Below the pieces are notes generated by a model. It saw only the letters and a program-made list of their open reading frames with translations. It was not told the DNA's origin and searched no databases. From Belliella baltica DSM 15883 (GTDB taxonomy: Bacteria; Bacteroidota; Bacteroidia; Cytophagales; Cyclobacteriaceae), in the NCBI RefSeq assembly GCF_000265405.1, contig NC_018010.1:1178001-1242000 (forward strand): a DNA stretch of 64,000 nucleotides, written 5' to 3'. The stretch's first letter is position 1. Each line of letters starts with the position of its first letter. Positions 15,058-22,602 of the stretch are shown here, piece by piece. Both the position numbers and the translations under genes were made by a program.

Positions 15058-16476
15058 ATGAAGTACAAGCGTTTATTAGTTTGGTTTAGAAATGACTTAA
15101 GGCTGCATGATCATGCAGCCTTATTTTCCGCATTAGAAAAATCGGAAGAGATTATCCCTGTTTATTGTTTTGATCCTAGGATGTTTAAAGAAACCAATCT
15201 AGGGTTTAGGAAAACTGGAAATCATAGAGCTAAATTTTTACTGCAAGCAGTTGAAAACTTGAAGAACAACCTTCAGAAGGTGGGCTCGAACTTATTGATA
15301 TTGCATGGTTATCCTGAGGATTTAATTCCACAAAAGGCAAAAGAGCTTGGTGTGCAAGCCATATATTTTTCAGAGGAAGTAACATCTGAAGAAAAACAGG
15401 TTGAAAACGCATTAGAAAATGCAGCTTATAAACTTGGAATAGAAACAGCGTCTTTTTGGCAAATCACTTTATTTAACTTAGAGGATTTACCATTTCCCGT
15501 AAATCAAACTCCTGAAATTTTTACACAATTCAGAAAAGAATGTGAGAAATTCTCAAAAGTAAGAAAGACCTTCCCAGCACCAAAAAATATAAAATCACCA
15601 ACAATAGAATGGGGAGATTTTCCTATTCTTTCAAAATATGGTTTGGAGAACCCTGCCATTTCATCTCAAGCTGTGATGGTGTTCGAAGGTGGAGAGGATG
15701 AAGGAATCAGGCGACTCCAAACTTACTTTTGGAAAAATGACTGCTTAAAAACGTATAAAGAAACTAGAAATGGTCTTTTAGGCGCTGATTACAGCAGTAA
15801 ATTTTCTCCCTGGTTGGCTTTAGGATGTCTATCGCCTAGATATATTTTTGAAGAAGTTAAAAGGTACGAAAAGGAAAGAAAGAAAAATCAGTCTACTTAT
15901 TGGTTGATTTTTGAGTTGATTTGGAGAGATTATTTCAGGTTTATTGCTAAGAAGCACGGGAACAAAATATTCCAAGTATCCGGTATCAAAAACACTGTGG
16001 ATAACTGGAACAGAAGTGAAAAGCTTTTTCAAAAGTGGACTGATGGCAAAACAGGAATTCCATTCATTGACGCGAACATGAGAGAGCTGTACTCCTCAGG
16101 TTTTATGTCAAACAGAGGAAGACAGATCGTAGCTTCTTTTTTAGTCAATGATCTTAACATTGATTGGAGATGGGGGGCAGCGTATTTTGAGAGTCAATTG
16201 ATAGATTATGATGTTTGCTCCAATTGGGGAAATTGGATGTATGTTGCTGGAGTTGGCAATGATCCAAGAGAGAACAGGTATTTCAACATCCTTAAGCAAG
16301 CGCACAATTACGATAGAAAAGGAGAGTATATTCGACATTGGATACCAGAACTTGATCCGATTCAGGGATTTGACATCCATCAACCTTTCGAGTTATCCAC
16401 AAAACAGTTGAAGGAATCAGGCATTTCCCTTGGGGGAACTTATCCACATCCCATTGTCAATATACCCAAGTTTTAA
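15058..16476 (+). CDS. DASH-type cryptochrome/photolyase
   Basis: A 472-residue flavoprotein. The N-terminal Rossmann-like domain opens YKRLLVWFRNDLRLHDHAAL, and the FAD-binding helical domain carries TRNGLLGADYSSKFSPWLAL, ELIWRDYFRF, NMRELYSSGFMSNRGRQIVA and the strongly conserved SNWGNWMYVAGVGNDPRENR. The Cry-DASH signature (WRDYFRF, NRGRQ, WMYVAGVGNDPR) separates it from class I CPD photolyases. DASH proteins use blue light to repair CPD lesions in single-stranded DNA and may also signal. The ATG at 15058 is in the usual position for the family. Confidence 0.93.
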   Translation: MKYKRLLVWFRNDLRLHDHAALFSALEKSEEIIPVYCFDPRMFKETNLGFRKTGNHRAKFLLQAVENLKNNLQKVGSNLLILHGYPEDLIPQKAKELGVQAIYFSEEVTSEEKQVENALENAAYKLGIETASFWQITLFNLEDLPFPVNQTPEIFTQFRKECEKFSKVRKTFPAPKNIKSPTIEWGDFPILSKYGLENPAISSQAVMVFEGGEDEGIRRLQTYFWKNDCLKTYKETRNGLLGADYSSKFSPWLALGCLSPRYIFEEVKRYEKERKKNQSTYWLIFELIWRDYFRFIAKKHGNKIFQVSGIKNTVDNWNRSEKLFQKWTDGKTGIPFIDANMRELYSSGFMSNRGRQIVASFLVNDLNIDWRWGAAYFESQLIDYDVCSNWGNWMYVAGVGNDPRENRYFNILKQAHNYDRKGEYIRHWIPELDPIQGFDIHQPFELSTKQLKESGISLGGTYPHPIVNIPKF

Positions 16477-16977
16477 TTTTATTAAACCGCGAAAAAAGCT
16501 GAGGAACTCAATGGAAAGTTGATTCTGATTAAGCGTAGGTTGAAACTACGCTAAAATATCTTTATGATTTAATAGTATTAACGTCAGGGTCTTTCTTATA
16601 CATAAATTGTTGAATAATTTTGAACAATATTCGACTCCTTCTGATTCGTGGGAAAAGTGTTGTAAATCATATTTTCTCCCCCGGTTTCACCGGAGACTAA
16701 TAAAATTTTAACCCCTTTCAGGGTTTTTGATTTGGTTGAAATTGTGTTCATCAATGGTAAATTCTCTTCTGTTTATAACTGTTTACCTCTGCGGCTAATT
16801 GTTTTTTGGCGCAACGATACGCAATGGAATATAAAAAAAGAAGAATCCCATTAGGCATAGTTTGCAACTAGCCTTAATATTTTTATTGATTTATTTATCC
16901 AAAGTTAGTATAATCTTCTTGTTAAAAATCTTGCATTTCAGTTTGTAAAATGCAACTATATTTGGTTACTTTGAGTT
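16477..16977. other. 500-bp intergenic region with dispersed repeat hairpins
   Basis: No gene is visible. It contains a 7-bp stem AGCGTAG/CTACGCT (16532-16552), which may end the cryptochrome transcript, then CCGGTTTCACCGG (about 16680-16692) and ACCCCTTTCAGGGT (about 16709-16722). The wording around 16680-16800 is like a dispersed intergenic repeat that I recognise from other Bacteroidota, but its limits here are not clear. Confidence 0.4.
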
Positions 16978-17220
16978 ATGTCAAAAAAAGCTAAGCTTCT
17001 AAGTAGGTTTTTGAACATGCCATCAGACTTCCATTACGATGAGCTTGTCAAGCTTCTTTGATATTTTGGTTTTGAAGAGATTAAAGTTGGTAAGACATCT
17101 GGGTCTAGAGTTAGATTTCAAGATGAACATGGCACACCAATTATGTTACACAAACCTCATCCAAACGGGATTATGAAGCTGTATCAACTTAAACAAATTA
17201 AGGAATTATTAAAACTATGA
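16978..17220 (+). pseudogene. hicA: HicA mRNA-interferase toxin with an in-frame stop
   Basis: The reading frame from the ATG at 16978 gives MSKKAKLLSRFLNMPSDFHY, then DELVKLL, a TGA (17059-17061, codon 28), and then YFGFEEIKVGKTSGSRVRF, MLHKPHPNGIMKLYQLKQ and KELLKL before the natural stop. This is the complete HicA double-stranded RNA-binding fold, including the catalytic His in LHKPHP, interrupted by one nonsense codon. HicA normally cleaves mRNA and stalls growth. The frame overlaps the HicB start by ATGA, the usual coupling of the pair. Apart from the TGA, nothing is damaged, so the mutation looks recent or suppressible. Confidence 0.85.
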
Positions 17221-17558
17221 AACACTTAAATCATAAAGGATATACAGGAAGTATCGAATACAGTCCTGAGGATAGTATGCTATATGGAAAAGTAATCGGT
17301 ATTCAGGGACTTATTTCATATGAAGGAGAGACTGGAAAGCTTCTAGAAGAAGATTTTAAGTTGGCTGTAGAGAGCTATTTATCAGATTGTAAACAAAATG
17401 GGATTTCTCCTGAGAAACCATTTAAGGGTAGTTTTAATGTAAGAATTTCTTCAACCTTACACCAAAAAGCTGCACTCTTGGCTATGGAGGCAAAAACATC
17501 TTTGAATAATATAGTAGCTGAGGCTATTAGATTACATATTGAGAAAGAGGCGGTGTGA
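17217..17558 (+). CDS. hicB: HicB antitoxin
   Basis: A 113-residue antitoxin. The N-terminal part (HKGYTGSIEYSPEDSMLYGK, then GIQGLISYEGETGKLLEEDF) is the partial RNase H-like fold that covers the toxin, and the C-terminal part (FNVRISSTLHQKAALLAMEA, NIVAEAIRLHIEK) is a ribbon-helix-helix DNA-binding domain. HicB neutralises HicA and represses its operon. The gene is intact while its toxin carries a stop codon, a state expected when a toxin is lost and the antitoxin is tolerated or kept as a repressor. Confidence 0.92.
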   Translation: MKHLNHKGYTGSIEYSPEDSMLYGKVIGIQGLISYEGETGKLLEEDFKLAVESYLSDCKQNGISPEKPFKGSFNVRISSTLHQKAALLAMEAKTSLNNIVAEAIRLHIEKEAV

Positions 17559-17580
17559 TTAAGATGAATTTAAACTTCAT

Positions 17581-17823
17581 TCATTTTTTATTCAAATGAA
17601 ATTTTCTATTGGGTCTGTAGAATGTAAAATAATCAGTGATTATCATAAAAATTGCAAAAAATATTGATCCGTAAATCTCTTTAGGTTGAGATATATTATC
17701 AAAGTTAAACCGGATCATAAGTAAATAATGAATAATACCAGCGATCAGATAAAGGGGAAGGCTAATCTTAAAAAGATAGTTTTTGTAGTTTGGGAATTTT
17801 TCTAACCAATTTTTCTTTTTCAT
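17581..17823 (-). CDS. Small two-pass membrane protein, unknown function
   Basis: An 80-residue protein with two predicted membrane segments (YLFKISLPLYLIAGIIHYLL and IYGSIFFAIFMIITDYFTFY) between basic ends (MKKKNWLEKF and NRKFHLNKK). It lies 5 bp after the hydrolase gene on the same strand, so it is probably translated from the same transcript. I recognise no named family. Confidence 0.6.
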   Translation of the reverse strand: MKKKNWLEKFPNYKNYLFKISLPLYLIAGIIHYLLMIRFNFDNISQPKEIYGSIFFAIFMIITDYFTFYRPNRKFHLNKK

Positions 17824-17828
17824 TGCCT

Positions 17829-18599
17829 TTATATTTGAGTTGAACCTTTCTCCAAAAAAGCCAGAACATATATCAAACTCGGCTTTTTCGCTTCAAACAT
17901 CCCCATGTGACCAACTCCTTCTAATTCATGGTAGGCAGTAGCGAAAGGTTCATGTTCTTTGCTTGCCTCTATTTTTATAGCAGGATCTAAGGTGCCGGCG
18001 ATCATCAGTTTTGCGCCTCCAAAAGTTTTCCACACTTCAAATCTGTCTTTTCGGTCTCGCATGGCTTGGATGTATGCGATGACAGTTTTCTTAGCTGTCT
18101 TTTTTCCATATTGAATCAAGGTTGCGATTTCTTCCACCAATCGTTCTTGATGCTGAGCGGAGAAGAGAGGGGGTACAAAAGAGTCTATGAACTTTTCCAC
18201 ACCATGTTTTTTGATAAATGTGATGGTTTTATTCCGGGTATGCTTTTTTTCTTGGTCATCAGCAAACGCTGTGGAATGAAACAATCCTATGCCATCAATT
18301 TCCGAACCCATCAACTCCGCCATGGCTAAAGCAACGTATCCACCAAGTGAATGGCCTATGATGATAGGTTTTTGGATTTCTTGTTCTTCCATCCAATCAT
18401 GAAGGGTAACTGCTACTTCTTCAAGGTTCAATTGTGAAACTTTTAATGATGACTCACCAAAACCGGGCAAATCAAGACAATAGACTTTGTGGCTTTTTGA
18501 AAGTTGTTCTGAAAAAATTTTCCACATTTCCTTCGTTTCACAAAATCCATGAAGTAAGATGATTGGCTTTCCAGCGCCTTGTTTGGTAAAAGAGATCAT
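17829..18599 (-). CDS. Alpha/beta-fold hydrolase
   Basis: A 256-residue serine hydrolase. The oxyanion-hole region is ILLHGFCETKEMW, the nucleophile elbow is GHSLGGYVALAMAE, an acidic residue is in AGTLDPAIKIEA and the catalytic His is in LEGVGHMGMFEAKKP. A cap region lies between about residues 120 and 185. The substrate cannot be predicted; such proteins are often esterases or small-molecule hydrolases. The start chosen is the ATG at the complement of 18597-18599 (MISFTKQGAGKPIILLHGF); an in-frame extension upstream would run through the dxs terminator and is unlikely. A possible operon partner is the small membrane protein downstream. Confidence 0.9.
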   Translation of the reverse strand: MISFTKQGAGKPIILLHGFCETKEMWKIFSEQLSKSHKVYCLDLPGFGESSLKVSQLNLEEVAVTLHDWMEEQEIQKPIIIGHSLGGYVALAMAELMGSEIDGIGLFHSTAFADDQEKKHTRNKTITFIKKHGVEKFIDSFVPPLFSAQHQERLVEEIATLIQYGKKTAKKTVIAYIQAMRDRKDRFEVWKTFGGAKLMIAGTLDPAIKIEASKEHEPFATAYHELEGVGHMGMFEAKKPSLIYVLAFLEKGSTQI

Positions 18600-18610
18600 A
18601 ATGTAAAAAT

Positions 18611-18642
18611 AAAAAAAGCCTTGCTGAATCACAGCAAGGCTT
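18611..18642 (-). terminator. Terminator of dxs
   Basis: Perfect 11-bp stem AAGCCTTGCTG/CAGCAAGGCTT, followed on the minus strand by a run of seven T. It separates dxs from the hydrolase gene, whose start lies only 12 bp further on. Confidence 0.88.
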
Positions 18643-18666
18643 CTACTAAAATATCTTCGTCTAAAA

Positions 18667-20583
18667 TTATCTTCTAACCTGAACTTCAACCAGCTCCCTT
18701 ACGGCATCTGCAATTCCTTCTGGATCAAAGCCACATTCTCTGTGAAGCTCAATTTGCTCACCGTGTTCTACGATGGTATCAGGAATACCTAGTCTCTTAA
18801 CCTGAGAAGTGTAACCATGGTCTGTCATCCATTCCACAACTGCAGAACCAAATCCTCCCATTAAAGCACCATCTTCGACAGTAATTACTTTCTTGAATTT
18901 CCCAAAAACTTCATGAAGCAAGTCTGCATCCAGTGGCTTCACAAATCGCATATCATAATGCGCTGGATTTATACCTTCTTCTGCAAGTTTCTCTGTTGCT
19001 TCTACGGCATAATTTCCAATATGTCCTAAAGTCAAAATCGCTACTTCTTCTCCTTCTTTGATGATTCTTCCTTGTCCAATTGGAATTTCTCGCATTGGTG
19101 TTCTCCATTCCGGCATCACGCCTTGACCTCTTGGGTATCGAATAGAGAAAGGACCCTCGTATTGCGTAGCGGTATACATTAGGTTTCTCAACTCTTCTTC
19201 ATTCATCGGAGCTGTGACGACCATATTTGGAACACATCTGAAAAAAGCAATGTCATACGCACCATGGTGTGTCGGGCCATCCGCTCCAGCAAATCCCGCT
19301 CTGTCTAAACAGAATACAACTTGCAAATTTTGTAAAGCTACATCATGCACAACTTGATCATAAGCTCGCTGCATGAAGGAACTATAAATATTACAGAATG
19401 GGATCATACCCTGAGTTGCTAAGCCAGCAGAAAAAGTCACGGCATGTTGCTCAGCGATTCCTACATCAAATGCTCTGTCAGGCATTTCTTTCATCATGAT
19501 GTTGAGAGAAGAACCTGAGGGCATCGCTGGGGTGATTCCCATAATTTTATCATTTTCCTTAGCCAATTCTACCAAAGTATGCCCAAAGACATCTTGGTAT
19601 TTTGGTGCTTGGGGAGCAGTAGGAGTTTTTTTATAAATCTCACCTGTTACTTTATCAAACAATCCCGGTGCATGCCAAGTGGTTTTGTTTCCATTTTCGG
19701 CAGGTGCATAACCTTTTCCTTTTACTGTGACACAGTGAAGGATTTTTGGTCCAGGAATATCTCTCAAGTCAGAGAGCACTTCTACCAAATGATTGACATC
19801 ATGACCATCGACAGGACCAAAATATCTGAGATTTAAGGATTCAAATAAATTACTTTGTTTTAAGACAGTGGACTTGATCGCGCCTTCTACTTTGGAGATC
19901 ACTTCCTGAGCAGAAGTACCAAACTTGCTGAATTTTCCAAGCAAATTCCAAACTTCGTCTTTGACTTTATTGTAAGTATGTGAAGTGGTAATGTCTGTCA
20001 AATAATCTTTCAGTGCACCCACATTTGGGTCGATAGACATGCAATTATCATTAAGGATAATGATCAAATTGGTATCTGATACACCTGCATGGTTCATAGC
20101 TTCAAAAGCCATCCCACCAGTCATCGAACCATCACCAATCACAGCAACGTGTTGCTTCAATTTATCACCCTTATATTTTGATGCCATGGCCATGCCAAGA
20201 GCAGCAGAAATAGAGGTGCTCGAATGACCTACCCCAAAAGTATCGTATTCGCTTTCTTTTCTTTTTGGAAAACCAGATAAACCCCCATAAATCCGGTTTG
20301 TATGAAATTGATTTTTTCGCCCAGTTAAAATTTTATGCCCGTAGGCTTGATGACCTACATCCCATACCAATTGGTCTTCAGGTGTGTTGAGCACATAATG
20401 AAGTGCTACTGTCAATTCTACAACACCCAAACTTGCGCCAAAATGACCTCCATAGATTGATACATTATCTATTATGTATTGGCGAAGTTCATCGCTGATT
20501 TGGATAAGCTGATCTTTAGAAAACTTCTTGAGATCAGCTGGGGAGTCGATTTGAGCGAGTAATTTACCTGGGGTAATTATCAT
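18667..20583 (-). CDS. dxs: 1-deoxy-D-xylulose-5-phosphate synthase
   Basis: A 638-residue thiamine-diphosphate enzyme that joins pyruvate and glyceraldehyde 3-phosphate, the first step of the MEP isoprenoid pathway. The TPP motif is GDGSMTGGMAFEAMNHAG followed by NDNCMSIDPNVGAL. The N-terminal domain has WDVGHQAYGHKILTGR; the pyrimidine-binding domain has VGIAEQHAVTFSAGLA and DRAGFAGADGPTHHGAYDIA. The C-terminal transketolase-like domain ends in a regular tail. Length matches the family. It is terminated by its own hairpin and is divergent from scpA. Confidence 0.98.
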   Translation of the reverse strand: MIITPGKLLAQIDSPADLKKFSKDQLIQISDELRQYIIDNVSIYGGHFGASLGVVELTVALHYVLNTPEDQLVWDVGHQAYGHKILTGRKNQFHTNRIYGGLSGFPKRKESEYDTFGVGHSSTSISAALGMAMASKYKGDKLKQHVAVIGDGSMTGGMAFEAMNHAGVSDTNLIIILNDNCMSIDPNVGALKDYLTDITTSHTYNKVKDEVWNLLGKFSKFGTSAQEVISKVEGAIKSTVLKQSNLFESLNLRYFGPVDGHDVNHLVEVLSDLRDIPGPKILHCVTVKGKGYAPAENGNKTTWHAPGLFDKVTGEIYKKTPTAPQAPKYQDVFGHTLVELAKENDKIMGITPAMPSGSSLNIMMKEMPDRAFDVGIAEQHAVTFSAGLATQGMIPFCNIYSSFMQRAYDQVVHDVALQNLQVVFCLDRAGFAGADGPTHHGAYDIAFFRCVPNMVVTAPMNEEELRNLMYTATQYEGPFSIRYPRGQGVMPEWRTPMREIPIGQGRIIKEGEEVAILTLGHIGNYAVEATEKLAEEGINPAHYDMRFVKPLDADLLHEVFGKFKKVITVEDGALMGGFGSAVVEWMTDHGYTSQVKRLGIPDTIVEHGEQIELHRECGFDPEGIADAVRELVEVQVRR

Positions 20584-20696
20584 TATGAATATTTTGTTTT
20601 TTAAAAATAATTAACTCTGTTGATTGGCTATTGTTTTGAACAAGTCAAGATTCAAGCCAAAGCAAATCCACAAATAAGCTTTTATCTTAACAGGCG

Positions 20697-20726
20697 TTTA
20701 ATTTAGCATTAATTTAGATATCTTTG
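20697..20726 (+). promoter_or_regulatory. Promoter for the scpA operon
   Basis: TATCTTTG (20719-20726) fits the -7 consensus; TTTA at 20697-20700 lies 18 nt upstream in place of TTTG. The transcript would start near 20733, about 38 nt before the GTG of scpA. Confidence 0.5.
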
Positions 20727-20770
20727 AATGCTATTGCACCGCAAAATTAAGATAAATTAAATAGTATCCA

Positions 20771-21520
20771 GTGAGTTTCGAAATCAAATTACCACTTTTC
20801 GAAGGACCTTTCGATTTGATGCTCTTCTTTATTGAGAGAGATGAGTTGGATATCTATGATATTCCCATCTTTAAGATTACCAATGACTTTCTAGATTATC
20901 TCCACCAATTAGAAAAAATGGAAATCGAAGTGGCGAGTGAGTTTATCTTATTTGCAGCGACTTTGATGAAAATAAAGTCCAAAATGCTGATTCCAAGACC
21001 CGAAATCAACGAGCATGGGGAAGAGGTCGATCCAAGAGAGGAGCTGATCAGACATTTGTTGGAATATAAAAAGTATAAATCAGTGATTGGTGATTTGGCT
21101 ACTTTGGAAGAAAGCCAACTTGCCAAAGAGAAGCGAGGAAATATCTTGTCAGAGCTCAAGCAATTGTCTAAGGTAGATGATGTAGAGGCTGAAATGCAAG
21201 ATCTGGATTTGTACAAATTACTGAAAGTGTATCAAAAAGTAATGTCAAAATTCGCTGCCAGAACAGATGAAACCACGCACACGGTTGTTCAATATCCGTA
21301 TTCCATCGAACAGCAAAAGGATTTTGTTATGGATAGAATAAGCTTTAGAGATAAGGTACCTTTTACTGAATTCATTTCTTACAAACCAGATAAAATTTTC
21401 GTGATTTATACTTTTTTAGCCATTTTGGAACTTCTCCAACTTTCCTTGGTTACAATCAGGATAGGAGAGGGATTTAATAATTTCTGGGTAGAAAAAACAG
21501 AGCCGATTACCATGGCTTAG
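20771..21520 (+). CDS. scpA: Segregation and condensation protein A
   Basis: A 249-residue kleisin subunit of the SMC-ScpAB condensin. The N-terminal FEIKLPLFEGPFDLMLFFIE and RDELDIYDIPIFKITNDFLD are the ScpA signature, followed by FILFAATLMKIKSKMLIPRP. The C-terminal winged helix (PFTEFISYKPDKIFVIYTFL, then LELLQLSLVTIRI) binds the SMC head. The start is a GTG giving MSFEIKLPLFEG. The gene leads an operon with a membrane protein (3 bp apart) and murF-alr, linking chromosome segregation with wall synthesis genes. scpB is not adjacent. Confidence 0.95.
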   Translation: MSFEIKLPLFEGPFDLMLFFIERDELDIYDIPIFKITNDFLDYLHQLEKMEIEVASEFILFAATLMKIKSKMLIPRPEINEHGEEVDPREELIRHLLEYKKYKSVIGDLATLEESQLAKEKRGNILSELKQLSKVDDVEAEMQDLDLYKLLKVYQKVMSKFAARTDETTHTVVQYPYSIEQQKDFVMDRISFRDKVPFTEFISYKPDKIFVIYTFLAILELLQLSLVTIRIGEGFNNFWVEKTEPITMA

Positions 21521-21523
21521 TGT

Positions 21524-22582
21524 ATGAAGATAGACAATAAGAAAATTTTTGAAACGCTTAATCCTAATAAGATTTGGGTTCCTGTCATTATTGGTTTGGG
21601 AATCGTATTTCTAATGTTTTACCTTGACCCGAGTGTCAATGCCAAAACATTAAGGGGTGTTTTTGATGCTTCGTTTATTGCTATTTTTGTGGCTATTGTA
21701 GTTATTTTCTTTAGAGACTTGGGCTATGTTTATAGAATTAGAGCGGTTACAGATAAGCAGCTCACGTGGACACGGGCGATTTATGTAATTATACTTTGGG
21801 AATTTGCATCGGCAGTTACGCCTTCAGTTGTTGGTGGTTCGGCGGTAGCCATTTTTATTTTAAATAAGGAAGGCATCAAGCTTGGAAAGGCCATTTCCTA
21901 TGTGATGGTAACTGCTATTTTGGATAATCTCTTTTTTGTAATTGGTGCTCCGATTATTTTATTTTTCGCACAGGGTAATATTTTTCCTGAAAGCCGGGTA
22001 ATGGAAATGAAACTTGGGAAGAGCTTAGAAATTCTTTTCTGGAGTAGCTATGGATTGTATGCTATTTATTCCATTGTGATGGCGGCAGCTCTATTTTACA
22101 GACCACGCGTTTTCAAATGGCTTTTGTTGAAATTGTATTCCATCAAATGGCTACTTAAATGGAAGCATTCAGCTAACGAATATGGAAATCAGATTATTGA
22201 TGCTTCGAAAGAACTCAAAGGAAAAAAATGGAATTATTGGCTGCCAATCATCGCAGTAACTATTTTTATTTGGAGTTCGAGGTATTTGATGCTCAATGCT
22301 TTGGTGGCAGCTTATGAATCTTTGAGTATTAGCGAGCATGTGATTGTGTTTGCAAGACAAGTGATCATGTGGATTGTGATGATGATCTCTCCTACACCTG
22401 GAAGTAGTGGTACAGCAGAGTTTTTCTTTGCACAGTTTTTCACAGAATTCTTGACTGGCTATACTTTTGTGACTAGTATTCTTTGGAGAATGCTTTCTTA
22501 CTATCCATACCTCATTTTGGGAGCGATTTTCCTACCGAGATGGATCAAGCAAGTTTTCTTCAAAAAGAAAGAAGAGTTATAA
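21524..22582 (+). CDS. Multi-pass membrane protein of the LPG synthase TM/UPF0104 family
   Basis: A 352-residue integral membrane protein with about eight hydrophobic segments. It has the UPF0104/lysylphosphatidylglycerol synthase membrane-domain motifs: AIYVIILWEFASAVTPSVVG near residue 85, and SPTPGSSGTAEFFFAQFF near 290. Stand-alone members are thought to be flippases or lipid transporters, but the substrate here is unknown. It starts 3 bp after scpA and is followed by murF-alr with about 20 bp between, so the three genes are probably co-transcribed. Confidence 0.85.
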   Translation: MKIDNKKIFETLNPNKIWVPVIIGLGIVFLMFYLDPSVNAKTLRGVFDASFIAIFVAIVVIFFRDLGYVYRIRAVTDKQLTWTRAIYVIILWEFASAVTPSVVGGSAVAIFILNKEGIKLGKAISYVMVTAILDNLFFVIGAPIILFFAQGNIFPESRVMEMKLGKSLEILFWSSYGLYAIYSIVMAAALFYRPRVFKWLLLKLYSIKWLLKWKHSANEYGNQIIDASKELKGKKWNYWLPIIAVTIFIWSSRYLMLNALVAAYESLSISEHVIVFARQVIMWIVMMISPTPGSSGTAEFFFAQFFTEFLTGYTFVTSILWRMLSYYPYLILGAIFLPRWIKQVFFKKKEEL

Positions 22583-22602
22583 TTAATTCATACTTTGAGT
22601 AA

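Noticed and set aside
17059..17061. TGA in hicA read as selenocysteine or tryptophan
   Set aside because: There is no sign of a SECIS-like structure, the position is not a conserved Cys or Trp in HicA, and all other genes use TGA as a normal stop.
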